This document shows, piece after piece, positions 7,632 through 16,346 of a stretch of DNA of 24,700 nucleotides. Each line of letters begins with the position of its first letter. Within the stretch, counting starts at the first letter, position 1. The notes beneath the pieces were generated by a model. It worked only from the letters and a program-made list of their open reading frames with translations. It made no database searches and was not told the DNA's origin. The position numbers and the translations under genes are program-made. Origin of the DNA: JBELHO01 sp042091375 (GTDB lineage Bacteria > Pseudomonadota > Gammaproteobacteria > Enterobacterales > Alteromonadaceae); NCBI GenBank assembly GCA_042091375.1, contig JBELHO010000048.1, positions 1 to 24,700 of the forward strand. The letters are read 5' to 3'.

Positions 7632-9101
7632 TTATGCGGTGTGCAGTTCAGCTTGTAGTTCAGGTTGCTCACTGACAAAATAAACAGCGATGGCTGCCAA
7701 CAACATAGCCACACCTGCCATCATCATAATATAAATGGCTTGGTTGTCGAAAACTGAAGTTAAAATCCAACCGGCTAAAATACCGGAAATGATCTGCGGT
7801 GCGGCAATAGTAAAATTAAAAATCCCCATGTACACACCGGTTTGCTTAGCAGGTAAACTGCCCGCAAGAATAGCATAAGGCATAGCTAAAATAGCCGCCC
7901 ATGCGATACCTACACCAACCATAGACAGCAATAAATTTACTGCTCCTTGTGGAACCTCTATATGGGTGATCAACAAGTTAACCATAGTTGGCTCAGGGTT
8001 TTGCATCAGGATAATGCTTAAATACCCCAAACCACCGGCAAAAAGACACAGCGAATAAGTTAACCTGCGGCCAAAAACATTAGCTAATTTTGCCAAAAAC
8101 AACGAAGCAATTGCCGCAAACAGTGAATAGCCCGCAAACAAGATACCTACCCAATCACCGGCACTGCCCTTGGCCTGAGCAATATCTGCTGGTACCTTGA
8201 CCACAGACGCTAAATAATCGGGATCAAACCACTTGGCATCAATACCCCAAATGTGTTGAGCGATAGCTGGCATGGTATACACCCACATGATAAACAGCGC
8301 AAACCAAGAAAAGAATTGCACTACCGCCAATTGCTTCATTGTTGTCGGCATAGATTTCATCAATTGCCAAAAACCTTGCAAACGCGTTGCCACACTCAAG
8401 CCCTGTTTGCTATTGTCCAGTTCTGGCAAGCCACATTTGCCCGGTGGGTATTCTTTAGTTTTAACCACAGTCCACAACACCGAGCCAAGCATCACAGTGG
8501 CACCTATATAAAATGCCCAGATCACCGACGGAGCGACTTGCCCGTTGTCAGCAACATTGTCTAAGCCAATGACGTTGGTTAATACAAACGGTAATATCGA
8601 GCCGAATACCGCGCCAATATTAATCAGAAATGACTGAATTGAATAACCTACGGTGCGTTGTTGCGATGGCACCATGTCTGACACTAAAGCGCGAAAAGGT
8701 TGAAAGGCTAAATTAAAAGCGGCATCCATTAAGGCCAGCATCATAGCGCCAAAAAACAGTGGGGTAACGATCACCGCAACCACACCTGAATTAGGCATCA
8801 GTAACATACCACAAGCAGCGGCAATGCCGCCGGCTAGTATATAAGGGTTGCGACGTCCGAAACGCCCCCAAGTGCGATCAGAAGCAGAGCCAACCAGCGG
8901 CTGGATGATCAAGCCCATGATCGGCGCAACCAACCAAAACAGTGATAAGGAGTGGAGATCGGCACCTAAATCTGACAAGATCCTGCTGGCATTAGCATTT
9001 TGTAAGGCAAAGCCAAATTGCACACCAAGAAAGCCAAAACTCACATTCCAAATTTGCCAAAAATTAAGGACTGGCTTTTGTTGTTGACTGACTCGACTCA
9101 T
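7632..9101 (-). CDS. MFS sugar transporter, SLC45/MalT-like (maltose or maltodextrin uptake)
   Basis: 489-residue inner-membrane protein with about twelve hydrophobic segments. The family signature PLVGSASDRTWGRFGRRNPY (about residues 69-88, between helices 2 and 3) is typical of the SLC45/sucrose-maltose proton symporter branch of MFS. FQPFRALVSDMVPS follows helix 4. In related marine bacteria such a transporter replaces the maltose ABC system, and no ABC transporter genes are present here. It is downstream of glk and the GH31 gene on the same strand, but an operator lies 73-86 bases before its ATG, so it probably has its own regulated promoter. No clear Shine-Dalgarno sequence is seen. Sugar specificity is inferred from context. 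Confidence 0.87.
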   Translation of the reverse strand: MSRVSQQQKPVLNFWQIWNVSFGFLGVQFGFALQNANASRILSDLGADLHSLSLFWLVAPIMGLIIQPLVGSASDRTWGRFGRRNPYILAGGIAAACGMLLMPNSGVVAVIVTPLFFGAMMLALMDAAFNLAFQPFRALVSDMVPSQQRTVGYSIQSFLINIGAVFGSILPFVLTNVIGLDNVADNGQVAPSVIWAFYIGATVMLGSVLWTVVKTKEYPPGKCGLPELDNSKQGLSVATRLQGFWQLMKSMPTTMKQLAVVQFFSWFALFIMWVYTMPAIAQHIWGIDAKWFDPDYLASVVKVPADIAQAKGSAGDWVGILFAGYSLFAAIASLFLAKLANVFGRRLTYSLCLFAGGLGYLSIILMQNPEPTMVNLLITHIEVPQGAVNLLLSMVGVGIAWAAILAMPYAILAGSLPAKQTGVYMGIFNFTIAAPQIISGILAGWILTSVFDNQAIYIMMMAGVAMLLAAIAVYFVSEQPELQAELHTA

Positions 9102-9173
9102 AGTTTAAACGCTTATTATAATAGGGTGGAATAGCAATCAATATACAGAGAATAGCGCTTGACCTCTATGTTT

Positions 9174-9187
9174 TGCATACGTATTCA
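9174..9187. promoter_or_regulatory. LacI-type operator copy 1 (upstream of the MFS transporter)
   Basis: TGCATACGTATTCA, preceded by TTT. It is a CG-centred palindrome with a single mismatched pair. It lies between the glk stop codon (2 bases away) and the transporter ATG, centred about 79 bases before that start. Three further copies of the same 14-mer occur in the window (12735, 20958, 20999). Confidence 0.75.
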
Positions 9188-9189
9188 GC

Positions 9190-10170
9190 CTAGTCCTCAA
9201 TTTGTTGCAAAACAAATGCGGCTGCCCCTAATAATCCCGGTTGTTGTTCAGTGATCACATAGGTAGGGGTATCTCGGGTAATGTGCGACAAGCGGCCCTT
9301 ACTCTCAAAGCGCTCTCTAAACGCCGATGACTTCAAAAAGTCAACAAAACGCGGCACTATACCACCAGCAATATAAGCGCCACCGAGACTGTTACAGGTT
9401 AGCGCTAAATTACCGGCAAACGAACCGAGTACCCGACAAAATACACTCAGCGATAAGCGACATAACTCGCATTCACTGCTCAGACCCAATTCTGATATTT
9501 GTTGTGCATTTAAGCGTTCACTACTCGAACTATCTTTGATCGCAGATACCGCCTGATAAATTTGCTCTAAACCATATCCAGACAACAACTGTTCGTAGGA
9601 AACTCTTTGTTTAATGCGGTTGAGGTATCTGAGAATATCAATTTCTAATTCCCCGACAGGGGCAAAATCAACGTGTCCGCCTTCACCGCTAATGCAGTGC
9701 CACTTGCCCTCGGCTTTGACTAAATTAGCCACCCCGAGTCCGGTACCCGGACCACAGACTGAAATAGCTTTTTCGGCAACCGCCTGACCGCCGCCAATTT
9801 TGATTTTTTGTTGGTCATTGAGCAAAGGGATCGCCATGGCAATGGCAGTATAATCATTGATTAATTGCAAGGACTGAAAACCAAGGGAAGCCTTGAGTTG
9901 CTGTTGTGAAAATTGCCAAGGTAAATTGGTCATTGAAATAAGATCATTGTCGACTGGACAAGCGATCGCCAAACAAGCACTCAATGGCTGATCAGCCAGT
10001 TGTTTTTGTTCAATATATAGCTTTAATACTTCCGCTAAACCGGTGTGTTCAGCACACTTATAGGTGGCAATGTCACGATAGAAATGTTCGCCATCGCGCG
10101 CTACTTGTGCGATGCGTATATTAGTTCCACCTATGTCGGCAATAATGTAATTGATTGACTCATTTTGCAT
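9190..10170 (-). CDS. glk: glucokinase (Glk family)
   Basis: 326-residue ATP-dependent hexokinase-superfamily enzyme that phosphorylates cytoplasmic glucose to glucose 6-phosphate. Visible motifs are ADIGGTNIRIAQ at residues 11-22 (phosphate loop), LINDYTAIAM with catalytic Asp106, CGPGTGLGVA (adenosine/phosphate motif) and SGEGGHVDFAP with the glucose-contacting Glu-His. Length and motif order fit proteobacterial Glk rather than the ROK-type kinases. Its ATG overlaps the end of the GH31 gene by 11 bases, so the two are translationally coupled. In this locus it takes up the glucose released by the cytoplasmic GH13 alpha-glucosidase. Confidence 0.93.
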   Translation of the reverse strand: MQNESINYIIADIGGTNIRIAQVARDGEHFYRDIATYKCAEHTGLAEVLKLYIEQKQLADQPLSACLAIACPVDNDLISMTNLPWQFSQQQLKASLGFQSLQLINDYTAIAMAIPLLNDQQKIKIGGGQAVAEKAISVCGPGTGLGVANLVKAEGKWHCISGEGGHVDFAPVGELEIDILRYLNRIKQRVSYEQLLSGYGLEQIYQAVSAIKDSSSSERLNAQQISELGLSSECELCRLSLSVFCRVLGSFAGNLALTCNSLGGAYIAGGIVPRFVDFLKSSAFRERFESKGRLSHITRDTPTYVITEQQPGLLGAAAFVLQQIED

Positions 10171-12667
10171 GTTTATTAATCTTTATCTTCAATGGTTGCA
10201 TTTGCCACGACATCTCAAAACGCAAAGTCTGCTTAACTTTGTCCCAGTGATATGCAGTGATCCTTTGGCCATTAGCTTCAATGCTATCTGGCGGTTGAAC
10301 CCAATGGTGAATGATCAGGTCCATTGTTCTTTTATCAGGCATACCAGCATAGCCATCTCCTGTTGCCTGTAGCGATATAGTTAAGGCTGAGTCATTGTGC
10401 TCGGCAGTAAATGACATCAAGCTATACGCTTGATCTGCAATAGCATTGCTACTAATGCCATCATCGTCATACATTTCACCCTGTGAATGTTGAACCGCAC
10501 TATCGGCGTAATAATGAAGAGCAATGTGCTTAGTACTATAATCATCTGTTGAAGCAATCGGCTCTATCATTGGAATAAAGGCCCCAGCTTTAACATATAC
10601 AGGCAATTGATCTATGGCTACGGCTTGTTTGACTTGTTGACCACCAACGTGTCGCGCACCTGAATAATAATTAAACCACACCCCTTTGGGTAAATCTATG
10701 GTGATTGTTTTCAGTGCGGGTTTCACAATGGGCACGATAAAAAAAGCATCGCCCCACAAATAACTGCTTGCCTGTTGAAAATCATTAATATTGAGACTTT
10801 CATCAACAAACAAAGGGCGCATTAACGGCATGCCTGTGCTGCTGTTTTGATAGGCCATAGTGTAGTGATAAGGCAATAATCGGTATCTCAAGGCAATCGC
10901 CTCGCTGACAATGTCTATGGTTTGTTGATCGTGAAAGACCACTTCTGAGGCAATGTGCTCTTGCCCATGGGGCCGATAAATAGGCTGAAAGACCCCATAT
11001 TGTAGCCAACGAATATACAATTCGCGATCAAAAGTCTCACCACCAGCAAATCCGCCTAAATCAGAGTGGGTATAACCAAGGCCAAACATCCCCATTTGTA
11101 AACTCAATTCCACTTGCGGTTGCAATCCACCCCAAGAGCGATTGACATCACCAGTCCAAGGGATCATGCCATAGCGCTGTGAGCCAGCAAATCCTGAACG
11201 CATTAAAATAAAAGGCCGCTGCTCAGGCTTAATAGTTTGCCAATGCTGGTAGAGCATTTTTGCCCATTGATGGCCATAAGCATTGTGAATAGTGTCGGCA
11301 CTGACCACACTGCCGTCGTCTAGGGTGTGTAAAGCATCGCTGGGGTGTACCTCTGGCTCACCTAAATCACCCCACCAGCCCATGACACCTTGCCTTGCTA
11401 AGGCTTGATATATGTCATTAAACCAAGCTCGTCCCTGTTGATTAAATATATCGATAATGCCGGTGTTACCAAAATAAAAATCAAATGTTTTGGCTTTTCC
11501 CGTTTTATCTTTGGCCAGTACCCCTTGGTTTACTGCCTCTTGCCAGCGTGTTGAGCTGGACAATACAAACGGCTCAGTGATCAAAATGGTTTTAACGCCT
11601 GCATTGGCTAAATCTTCGATCATTTGCTCAGGTTCAGGAAAAGCCTGTTTATCCCAAGCTAAATTGCCCATGTGGCCTTTAATGTCTTTACCAAACCAAA
11701 ACAAGTCAATAACCAGCGCATCTAACGGTATATCAAGGGCTTTAAATTTAGCTGCGGTAGCCATCACTTCAGTTTGACTGTGATAGCCAAAGCGAGAAGC
11801 AAAATTGCCCAGTGCCCAACGCGGTGGCATTGGCTGCTTACCGGTGACATCGACATAATGATTGATCAGTTTAGGATAAGATTGACCGGCGATAACAAGG
11901 TAAGCATTGCGACCGGCAACGGCTTCAAACTGGACAATATCGGTTTCTGTCTTGGCAATATCTAGCCAACCTTTAGCGGTATTATCAAACAACACCATAT
12001 ATTTTTTGTTGGACATGATGGCTGGCAAGCTAAAGTTCATTTGTTCAGAATAGGTTTCATAGCCATAGTGCGCTTTGTTATAAAGGGGTAAGCGGTGACC
12101 TCGTCGGTCCATGCCTAGCACTCGCTCACCAGCACCGATAAACTGTTCGTCTTTACTCACCTTAAAACGTATGCCGTGCACAGTGGTAAGCTGTTTTTCT
12201 GCTTCTGGCAGGCTAGCATTTTCATTAGTGACACCAGTAAAAAAGCCACCTGCTTCGGCGATCAATAAGTCATTGCCGCGATAGTAACTAACAGTAAAAG
12301 GACTTTTAGTAATTTCAGCGCGAATACTGCCGGTCGACAATATTAATCTGTTGCCATCTTCCTGTAATTGCAGCACTGTGCTGCGCTGCGGTTGTGCTAT
12401 GGCAAAAGAGGCTAGATTTTGTCCTTCGACAACAGTTTGTTTACCAGTAAATACTACGGAAAGGGCATGCGCAGTTGGCGCATTAATAGCAATGGCCCCC
12501 AAAGAAGTGTTTAGTACTAACTTGTTATTGGCAAAATGATGGGAAATATAGCGGTGTTTTGCAGAACTAATTTGGTGTACATCAACAGCCTGAGCTTTGC
12601 CTATATCCATGCCTATCGGCAGTAATAACAGCAACAATAATTTCAAGACTAGCAAGCAGATTTTCAT
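10160..12667 (-). CDS. exported GH31 alpha-glucosidase / alpha-glucan glucosyltransferase (Agd31B-like)
   Basis: 835 residues with a signal peptide (hydrophobic core 4-17, cut near GKAQA/V at about 27), so periplasmic or outer-membrane associated. The GH31 barrel shows ALGNFASRFGYHSQ, LDALVIDLFWFG, nucleophile Asp434 in WWGDLGEPEVHP and acid/base Asp507 in WTGDVNRSWGGL. Ordinary GH31 hydrolases have WxDMNE at the nucleophile. The GDLGEPE form resembles, from memory, Cellvibrio Agd31B, an oligosaccharide 4-alpha-glucosyltransferase, so transfer between dextrins may be its main reaction. C-terminal beta domains follow (YYSGARHVGG, YDDDGISS). AGG lies about 7 bases before the start. It is first in a three-gene minus-strand run (GH31, glk, MFS) under the operator at 12735. 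Confidence 0.88.
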   Translation of the reverse strand: MKICLLVLKLLLLLLLPIGMDIGKAQAVDVHQISSAKHRYISHHFANNKLVLNTSLGAIAINAPTAHALSVVFTGKQTVVEGQNLASFAIAQPQRSTVLQLQEDGNRLILSTGSIRAEITKSPFTVSYYRGNDLLIAEAGGFFTGVTNENASLPEAEKQLTTVHGIRFKVSKDEQFIGAGERVLGMDRRGHRLPLYNKAHYGYETYSEQMNFSLPAIMSNKKYMVLFDNTAKGWLDIAKTETDIVQFEAVAGRNAYLVIAGQSYPKLINHYVDVTGKQPMPPRWALGNFASRFGYHSQTEVMATAAKFKALDIPLDALVIDLFWFGKDIKGHMGNLAWDKQAFPEPEQMIEDLANAGVKTILITEPFVLSSSTRWQEAVNQGVLAKDKTGKAKTFDFYFGNTGIIDIFNQQGRAWFNDIYQALARQGVMGWWGDLGEPEVHPSDALHTLDDGSVVSADTIHNAYGHQWAKMLYQHWQTIKPEQRPFILMRSGFAGSQRYGMIPWTGDVNRSWGGLQPQVELSLQMGMFGLGYTHSDLGGFAGGETFDRELYIRWLQYGVFQPIYRPHGQEHIASEVVFHDQQTIDIVSEAIALRYRLLPYHYTMAYQNSSTGMPLMRPLFVDESLNINDFQQASSYLWGDAFFIVPIVKPALKTITIDLPKGVWFNYYSGARHVGGQQVKQAVAIDQLPVYVKAGAFIPMIEPIASTDDYSTKHIALHYYADSAVQHSQGEMYDDDGISSNAIADQAYSLMSFTAEHNDSALTISLQATGDGYAGMPDKRTMDLIIHHWVQPPDSIEANGQRITAYHWDKVKQTLRFEMSWQMQPLKIKINKHAK

Positions 12668-12734
12668 TTAATAACCTATAAAACAAGTGTACTTGGGGTT
12701 GGATAGTATCGCTATTCTGACTTGCCGCCTATCT

Positions 12735-12748
12735 TGAATACGTATGCA
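12735..12748. promoter_or_regulatory. LacI-type operator copy 2 (GH31 / GH13 divergent region)
   Basis: TGAATACGTATGCA followed by AAA: the same 14-mer as the other copies, in reverse orientation. It is centred about 74 bases before the GH31 ATG and 105 bases before the GH13 alpha-glucosidase ATG, so one site could control both divergent operons. A lone half-site TGCATAC (12814-12820) lies nearer the plus-strand gene. Confidence 0.75.
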
Positions 12749-12763
12749 AAAGCTGTAACCGCA

Positions 12764-12784
12764 AAAGCATATTGAGTATGCTTT
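12764..12784. repeat. perfect inverted repeat in the alpha-glucosidase upstream region
   Basis: Arms AAAGCATA (12764-12771) and TATGCTTT (12777-12784) flank a 5-base spacer TTGAG. It differs from the CG-centred operator 16 bases away. It may be a second regulator site or an mRNA leader hairpin; no T-run follows it, so it is not a terminator. Confidence 0.45.
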
Positions 12785-12846
12785 CACTCATTACAATAAC
12801 AGCCTTTGTCCCTTGCATACAAAGGAAATAGGATTTGGGGTTTTAG

Positions 12847-14484
12847 ATGACGGAACAAATGTGGTGGCGTGGCGCGGTAATTTATCAAATATATCCGCGT
12901 AGCTTTTACGATGCTAATCAGGACGGCATTGGTGATATCCCGGGTATTATCAAAAAACTTGATTACATTGCCAGTCTAGGTGTTGATGCCATTTGGGTGT
13001 CGCCCTTTTTTAAATCACCAATGAAAGATTTTGGTTATGACATTAGTGACTATCGCGACATAGATCCTATTTTTGGTTGTTTGGCTGATTTTGATCAACT
13101 CATTGCCATGGCTCATGATAAGGGTATTAAAATCATGATCGACCAAGTACTCAGTCACACCTCAGATCAGCACGAGTGGTTTTTAGCCAGTCGTGAAGAC
13201 ACCCATAATGATAAAGCCGATTGGTATGTATGGGCCGATGCTAAGCCAGATGGCACCGCACCTAACAACTGGCTGTCTATATTCGGTGGTGTTGCATGGA
13301 CTTGGGAGCCGCGCAGACAGCAATACTATTTACACAACTTTTTATCGAGTCAACCGGATCTCAATTTTCACAACCCTAAAGTGCGAGGAGCGGTATTAGA
13401 CAACATAGAATTTTGGTTAAAGCGAGGCGTTGATGGCTTTCGTTTAGACGCGGTTAACTTTTGCTTTCACGACGCGCAATTGCGCGATAACCCCAGTAAA
13501 CCAAAGGAAGCGCGAAATTGTATCGGCTTTGATGAAAAAAATCCCTACGCCTACCAATATCATTACTTCAACAATACCCAAGATGAAAATCTGGGCTTTA
13601 TGGAAGACATCCGCGCACTATTAGACAGATACCCGGGCACAGTTGCCCTTGGTGAAATATCGTCTGAAGACTCTCTTAAAACCATGGCTGAGTATACTCA
13701 AGGCGAGCAACGTTTACATATGGGTTATAGTTTTGATCTGTTAACTGAGGACTTTCAGGCCAGTTACATCAAAAAAGTAGTCGAATCCCTAGAGGAAAAA
13801 GTAGCTGATGGCTGGCCCTGCTGGTCTATTTCTAATCACGATGTGCAGCGCGTCGCCACCCGCTGGGGTAAAACCAAAGACGCACAGCACAACGCCAATT
13901 TAGCGAAGATACTGTATGCGCTGATCGCCTCATTGCGCGGCAGTGTCTGTAGCTATCAAGGAGAAGAATTAGGCTTAACCGAAGCTGACATCGCCTACGA
14001 AGACTTGCAAGATCCCTACGGTATTTCGTTTTGGCCACAATTTAAGGGCCGAGATGGCTGTCGAACCCCTCAGCCGTGGTTACATGATGAAGACAATGCC
14101 GGATTTAGTGAGCAAAAGCCCTGGTTGCCAGTTCCTCGCGTACATTATGATAAATCAGTTGATTTACAAGAAAAAAACCACAATTCAGTATTAAATAGCT
14201 ATCGTCATTTTAGTTTGTGGCGCAAACAACACCCAGCTATTTTATGGGGTGATATTAACTTTATCGAAACCAAAGAGCCATTACTTGCCTTTACTCGTCA
14301 TTATCAAGGACAAACCTTGTTAATTTGTTTTAACTTGTGTTATCAACCCTTAGAAATTTCGATCAATTCACTCACCGATCAGGCCTTTACTGTATTAACT
14401 GAGCACAATTTACTGTCAGCCACCGTTGTCAACAACAGTTGCACATTCAAAGGGTTTGCCTGCTTATACGCTCGCATCCACTAA
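12847..14484 (+). CDS. cytoplasmic GH13 alpha-glucosidase (GH13_23, Halomonas HaG type)
   Basis: 545 residues without a signal peptide. It cuts glucose from maltose and short dextrins in the cytoplasm. It opens WWRGAVIYQIYPRSFYDANQDGIGD in the oligo-glucosidase style. GH13 regions: I, DQVLSH (Asp99-His104); II, GFRLDAVNF with nucleophile Asp201; III, LGEISSEDS with acid/base Glu270; IV, ISNHDVQR with Asp332. These positions sit one residue from those I recall for Halomonas HaG (202, 271, 333), and QPDLNFHNP is also typical. GGGG lies 6 bases before the ATG. The secreted amylase gene starts 13 bases after its stop, so the two form an operon. It feeds glucose to Glk. Confidence 0.92.
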   Translation: MTEQMWWRGAVIYQIYPRSFYDANQDGIGDIPGIIKKLDYIASLGVDAIWVSPFFKSPMKDFGYDISDYRDIDPIFGCLADFDQLIAMAHDKGIKIMIDQVLSHTSDQHEWFLASREDTHNDKADWYVWADAKPDGTAPNNWLSIFGGVAWTWEPRRQQYYLHNFLSSQPDLNFHNPKVRGAVLDNIEFWLKRGVDGFRLDAVNFCFHDAQLRDNPSKPKEARNCIGFDEKNPYAYQYHYFNNTQDENLGFMEDIRALLDRYPGTVALGEISSEDSLKTMAEYTQGEQRLHMGYSFDLLTEDFQASYIKKVVESLEEKVADGWPCWSISNHDVQRVATRWGKTKDAQHNANLAKILYALIASLRGSVCSYQGEELGLTEADIAYEDLQDPYGISFWPQFKGRDGCRTPQPWLHDEDNAGFSEQKPWLPVPRVHYDKSVDLQEKNHNSVLNSYRHFSLWRKQHPAILWGDINFIETKEPLLAFTRHYQGQTLLICFNLCYQPLEISINSLTDQAFTVLTEHNLLSATVVNNSCTFKGFACLYARIH

Positions 14485-14497
14485 CATGAGATCTTAC

Positions 14498-16282
14498 ATG
14501 AAAATCACCAACAAGCCCTTGAAAAAAATAGTTCTGTCATTGGGCTTAGCCCTATCAGCCAGTTATTGCAGTGCGCTGTTTGCGCAGACTACACCCTTAG
14601 CCAGTGCAGATGCTGACAAAGGCAAGGCCAGTCAATTAGCCCCCTATCAACAACGCCAATTTCAAGATGAAGTGTTTTACTTTGTGTTGCCCGATCGCTT
14701 TTACAATGGAGATCCGAGCAATGATCTGGGGGCGCCAGCTGTGGATAAAAAACGGGCGCTGTCTCGCGGTGGTTTAGATGTCACTCACAAAGGCATGTAT
14801 CACGGTGGCGACTTAGCCGGTTTAACCGAAAAACTACCCTACCTCGACGAAATGGGCATCACCGCTATATGGCTAACCCCTATATTGCGCAACAGAGCCA
14901 TGCAGGCAGGCACCTCGGGCTACCACGGTTACTGGATTTTAGATTTTACCGAGATCGATCCGCACTGGGGCAGCAATGCCGAACTTAAGCAGTTTATTAC
15001 TCAAGCCCATCAACGCAATATAAAAGTCTACTTTGACATCATTACCAACCACACCGCCGATGTGATCAAATACAGCCAATGTCATGGCGAAGATGGCCTT
15101 GGCTGGTTAGTAAGTGGCGATAGTTGCCCATTTAAAGCCAGCAACACTTTAGCCACTGATAGCTATACACCATTGATCCCCAAAGGCAATGAAACAATTA
15201 AAATTCCCGCCTGGTTAAATGATATTGATCTTTATCACAACCAAGGCGATTCGCATTGGTCAGGTGAAAGTGCTCTAAAAGGAGACTTTGCTGGTTTAGA
15301 TGATTTAAAGACCACAGAGCAACAAGTGGTCGATGGCATGATCGACATTTATCAACAGCTGATCAGCGAATTTAAACCCGATGGTTTTCGCATCGATACC
15401 GTAAAGCACGTTAACATGGAATTTTGGCAGGCGTTTTCACCTGCCTTAATGGCCCATGCAAAATCGCTGGGCATCGACAATTTTATGATGTTTGGTGAAG
15501 CCTACAGCTTTGATGCTGAGTTATTGAGTCAATTCATGACGGTTGGTAACATTCCCTCAGTATTAGATTTTGCTTTGCAAGGGGCAATTGAAGCAGCACT
15601 GGTCAATCAACAAGGGACCAATGCCTTAGCCAATTTATTTGCACAAGACCATCTGTATCAAACCGAGCAGGGCTTTAACGCTAATCATCTAGTCAACTTC
15701 ACTGGTAATCACGACATGGGACGGTTTGCCGGTAAATTGCACTTGAGCGACCACAACTACAGTCAAGAAGAGATGATCAAGCGCACCTTATTGGCTCATG
15801 CCATCATGTTTTTTAGCCGCGGCGTTCCAGTAATTTACTACGGAGATGAACAGGGCTTTGTTGGCGACGGTGGCGATCAAGATGCCCGTCAAAATATGAT
15901 GCCTTCGCTGGTAAAAACCTATAACGACGACGATTTATTGGCAACCGACAGCACTACTGCCGAGTCAAACTTTGATAAAAATCACATGTTTTATCAGCGC
16001 TTTGCTCGTTACGCTGAGTTATATCAGCAATACCCAGCACTGAGAAAAGGTCAACAAAGCACATTATTGGCTGGCGATAAACCGGGCATTTTTGCCGTTA
16101 AAAGAACACTCACTGGCCAACAAGGGATAACGCAAACCGTGGTTGCGGTGTTTAATACCAGCAACGTAGCCGTCAATGTTGATAGGTTATCTCTCGCTGA
16201 ATCGGCCACACTGATCTACAGTGAAAACAACAGCACTAAAAGCCGCCTTGCTGGCTTGAGTGTCAACCTCTATTTGCTGTAA
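14498..16282 (+). CDS. secreted GH13 alpha-amylase
   Basis: 594 residues from the ATG at 14498. A signal peptide is cut near ALFA/Q (about residue 29). It is an endo-acting starch hydrolase. Regions: YHGGDLAGLTEKLPYLDEMG (start of the barrel); I, FDIITNHTAD; II, GFRIDTVKH with nucleophile Asp300; III, FGEAYSF with acid/base Glu334; IV, FTGNHDMGRF with Asp406. GVPVIYYGDEQGF follows. The C-terminal beta domain is plain, with no starch-binding module. Another in-frame ATG at 14486 adds four residues; 14498 is preferred because GAG stands 7 bases before it. The frame also runs upstream into the previous gene but that part overlaps it. It is the second gene of the GH13 operon, with a terminator behind it. 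Confidence 0.92.
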   Translation: MKITNKPLKKIVLSLGLALSASYCSALFAQTTPLASADADKGKASQLAPYQQRQFQDEVFYFVLPDRFYNGDPSNDLGAPAVDKKRALSRGGLDVTHKGMYHGGDLAGLTEKLPYLDEMGITAIWLTPILRNRAMQAGTSGYHGYWILDFTEIDPHWGSNAELKQFITQAHQRNIKVYFDIITNHTADVIKYSQCHGEDGLGWLVSGDSCPFKASNTLATDSYTPLIPKGNETIKIPAWLNDIDLYHNQGDSHWSGESALKGDFAGLDDLKTTEQQVVDGMIDIYQQLISEFKPDGFRIDTVKHVNMEFWQAFSPALMAHAKSLGIDNFMMFGEAYSFDAELLSQFMTVGNIPSVLDFALQGAIEAALVNQQGTNALANLFAQDHLYQTEQGFNANHLVNFTGNHDMGRFAGKLHLSDHNYSQEEMIKRTLLAHAIMFFSRGVPVIYYGDEQGFVGDGGDQDARQNMMPSLVKTYNDDDLLATDSTTAESNFDKNHMFYQRFARYAELYQQYPALRKGQQSTLLAGDKPGIFAVKRTLTGQQGITQTVVAVFNTSNVAVNVDRLSLAESATLIYSENNSTKSRLAGLSVNLYLL

Positions 16283-16302
16283 ATCGGCACAGACATTGAA
16301 TT

Positions 16303-16346
16303 AAGCATGCCGCCAGCGGACAAAGCCCTTGGACATGCTTTTTTTA
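16303..16346 (+). terminator. rho-independent terminator of the GH13 operon
   Basis: Arms AAGCATG (16303-16309) and CATGCTT (16334-16340) are followed by a run of T to 16345. The T-run overlaps the stop codon of the convergent halogenase gene (16344-16346). The loop is long (24 bases) and holds a small CCG/CGG pair. Confidence 0.6.
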
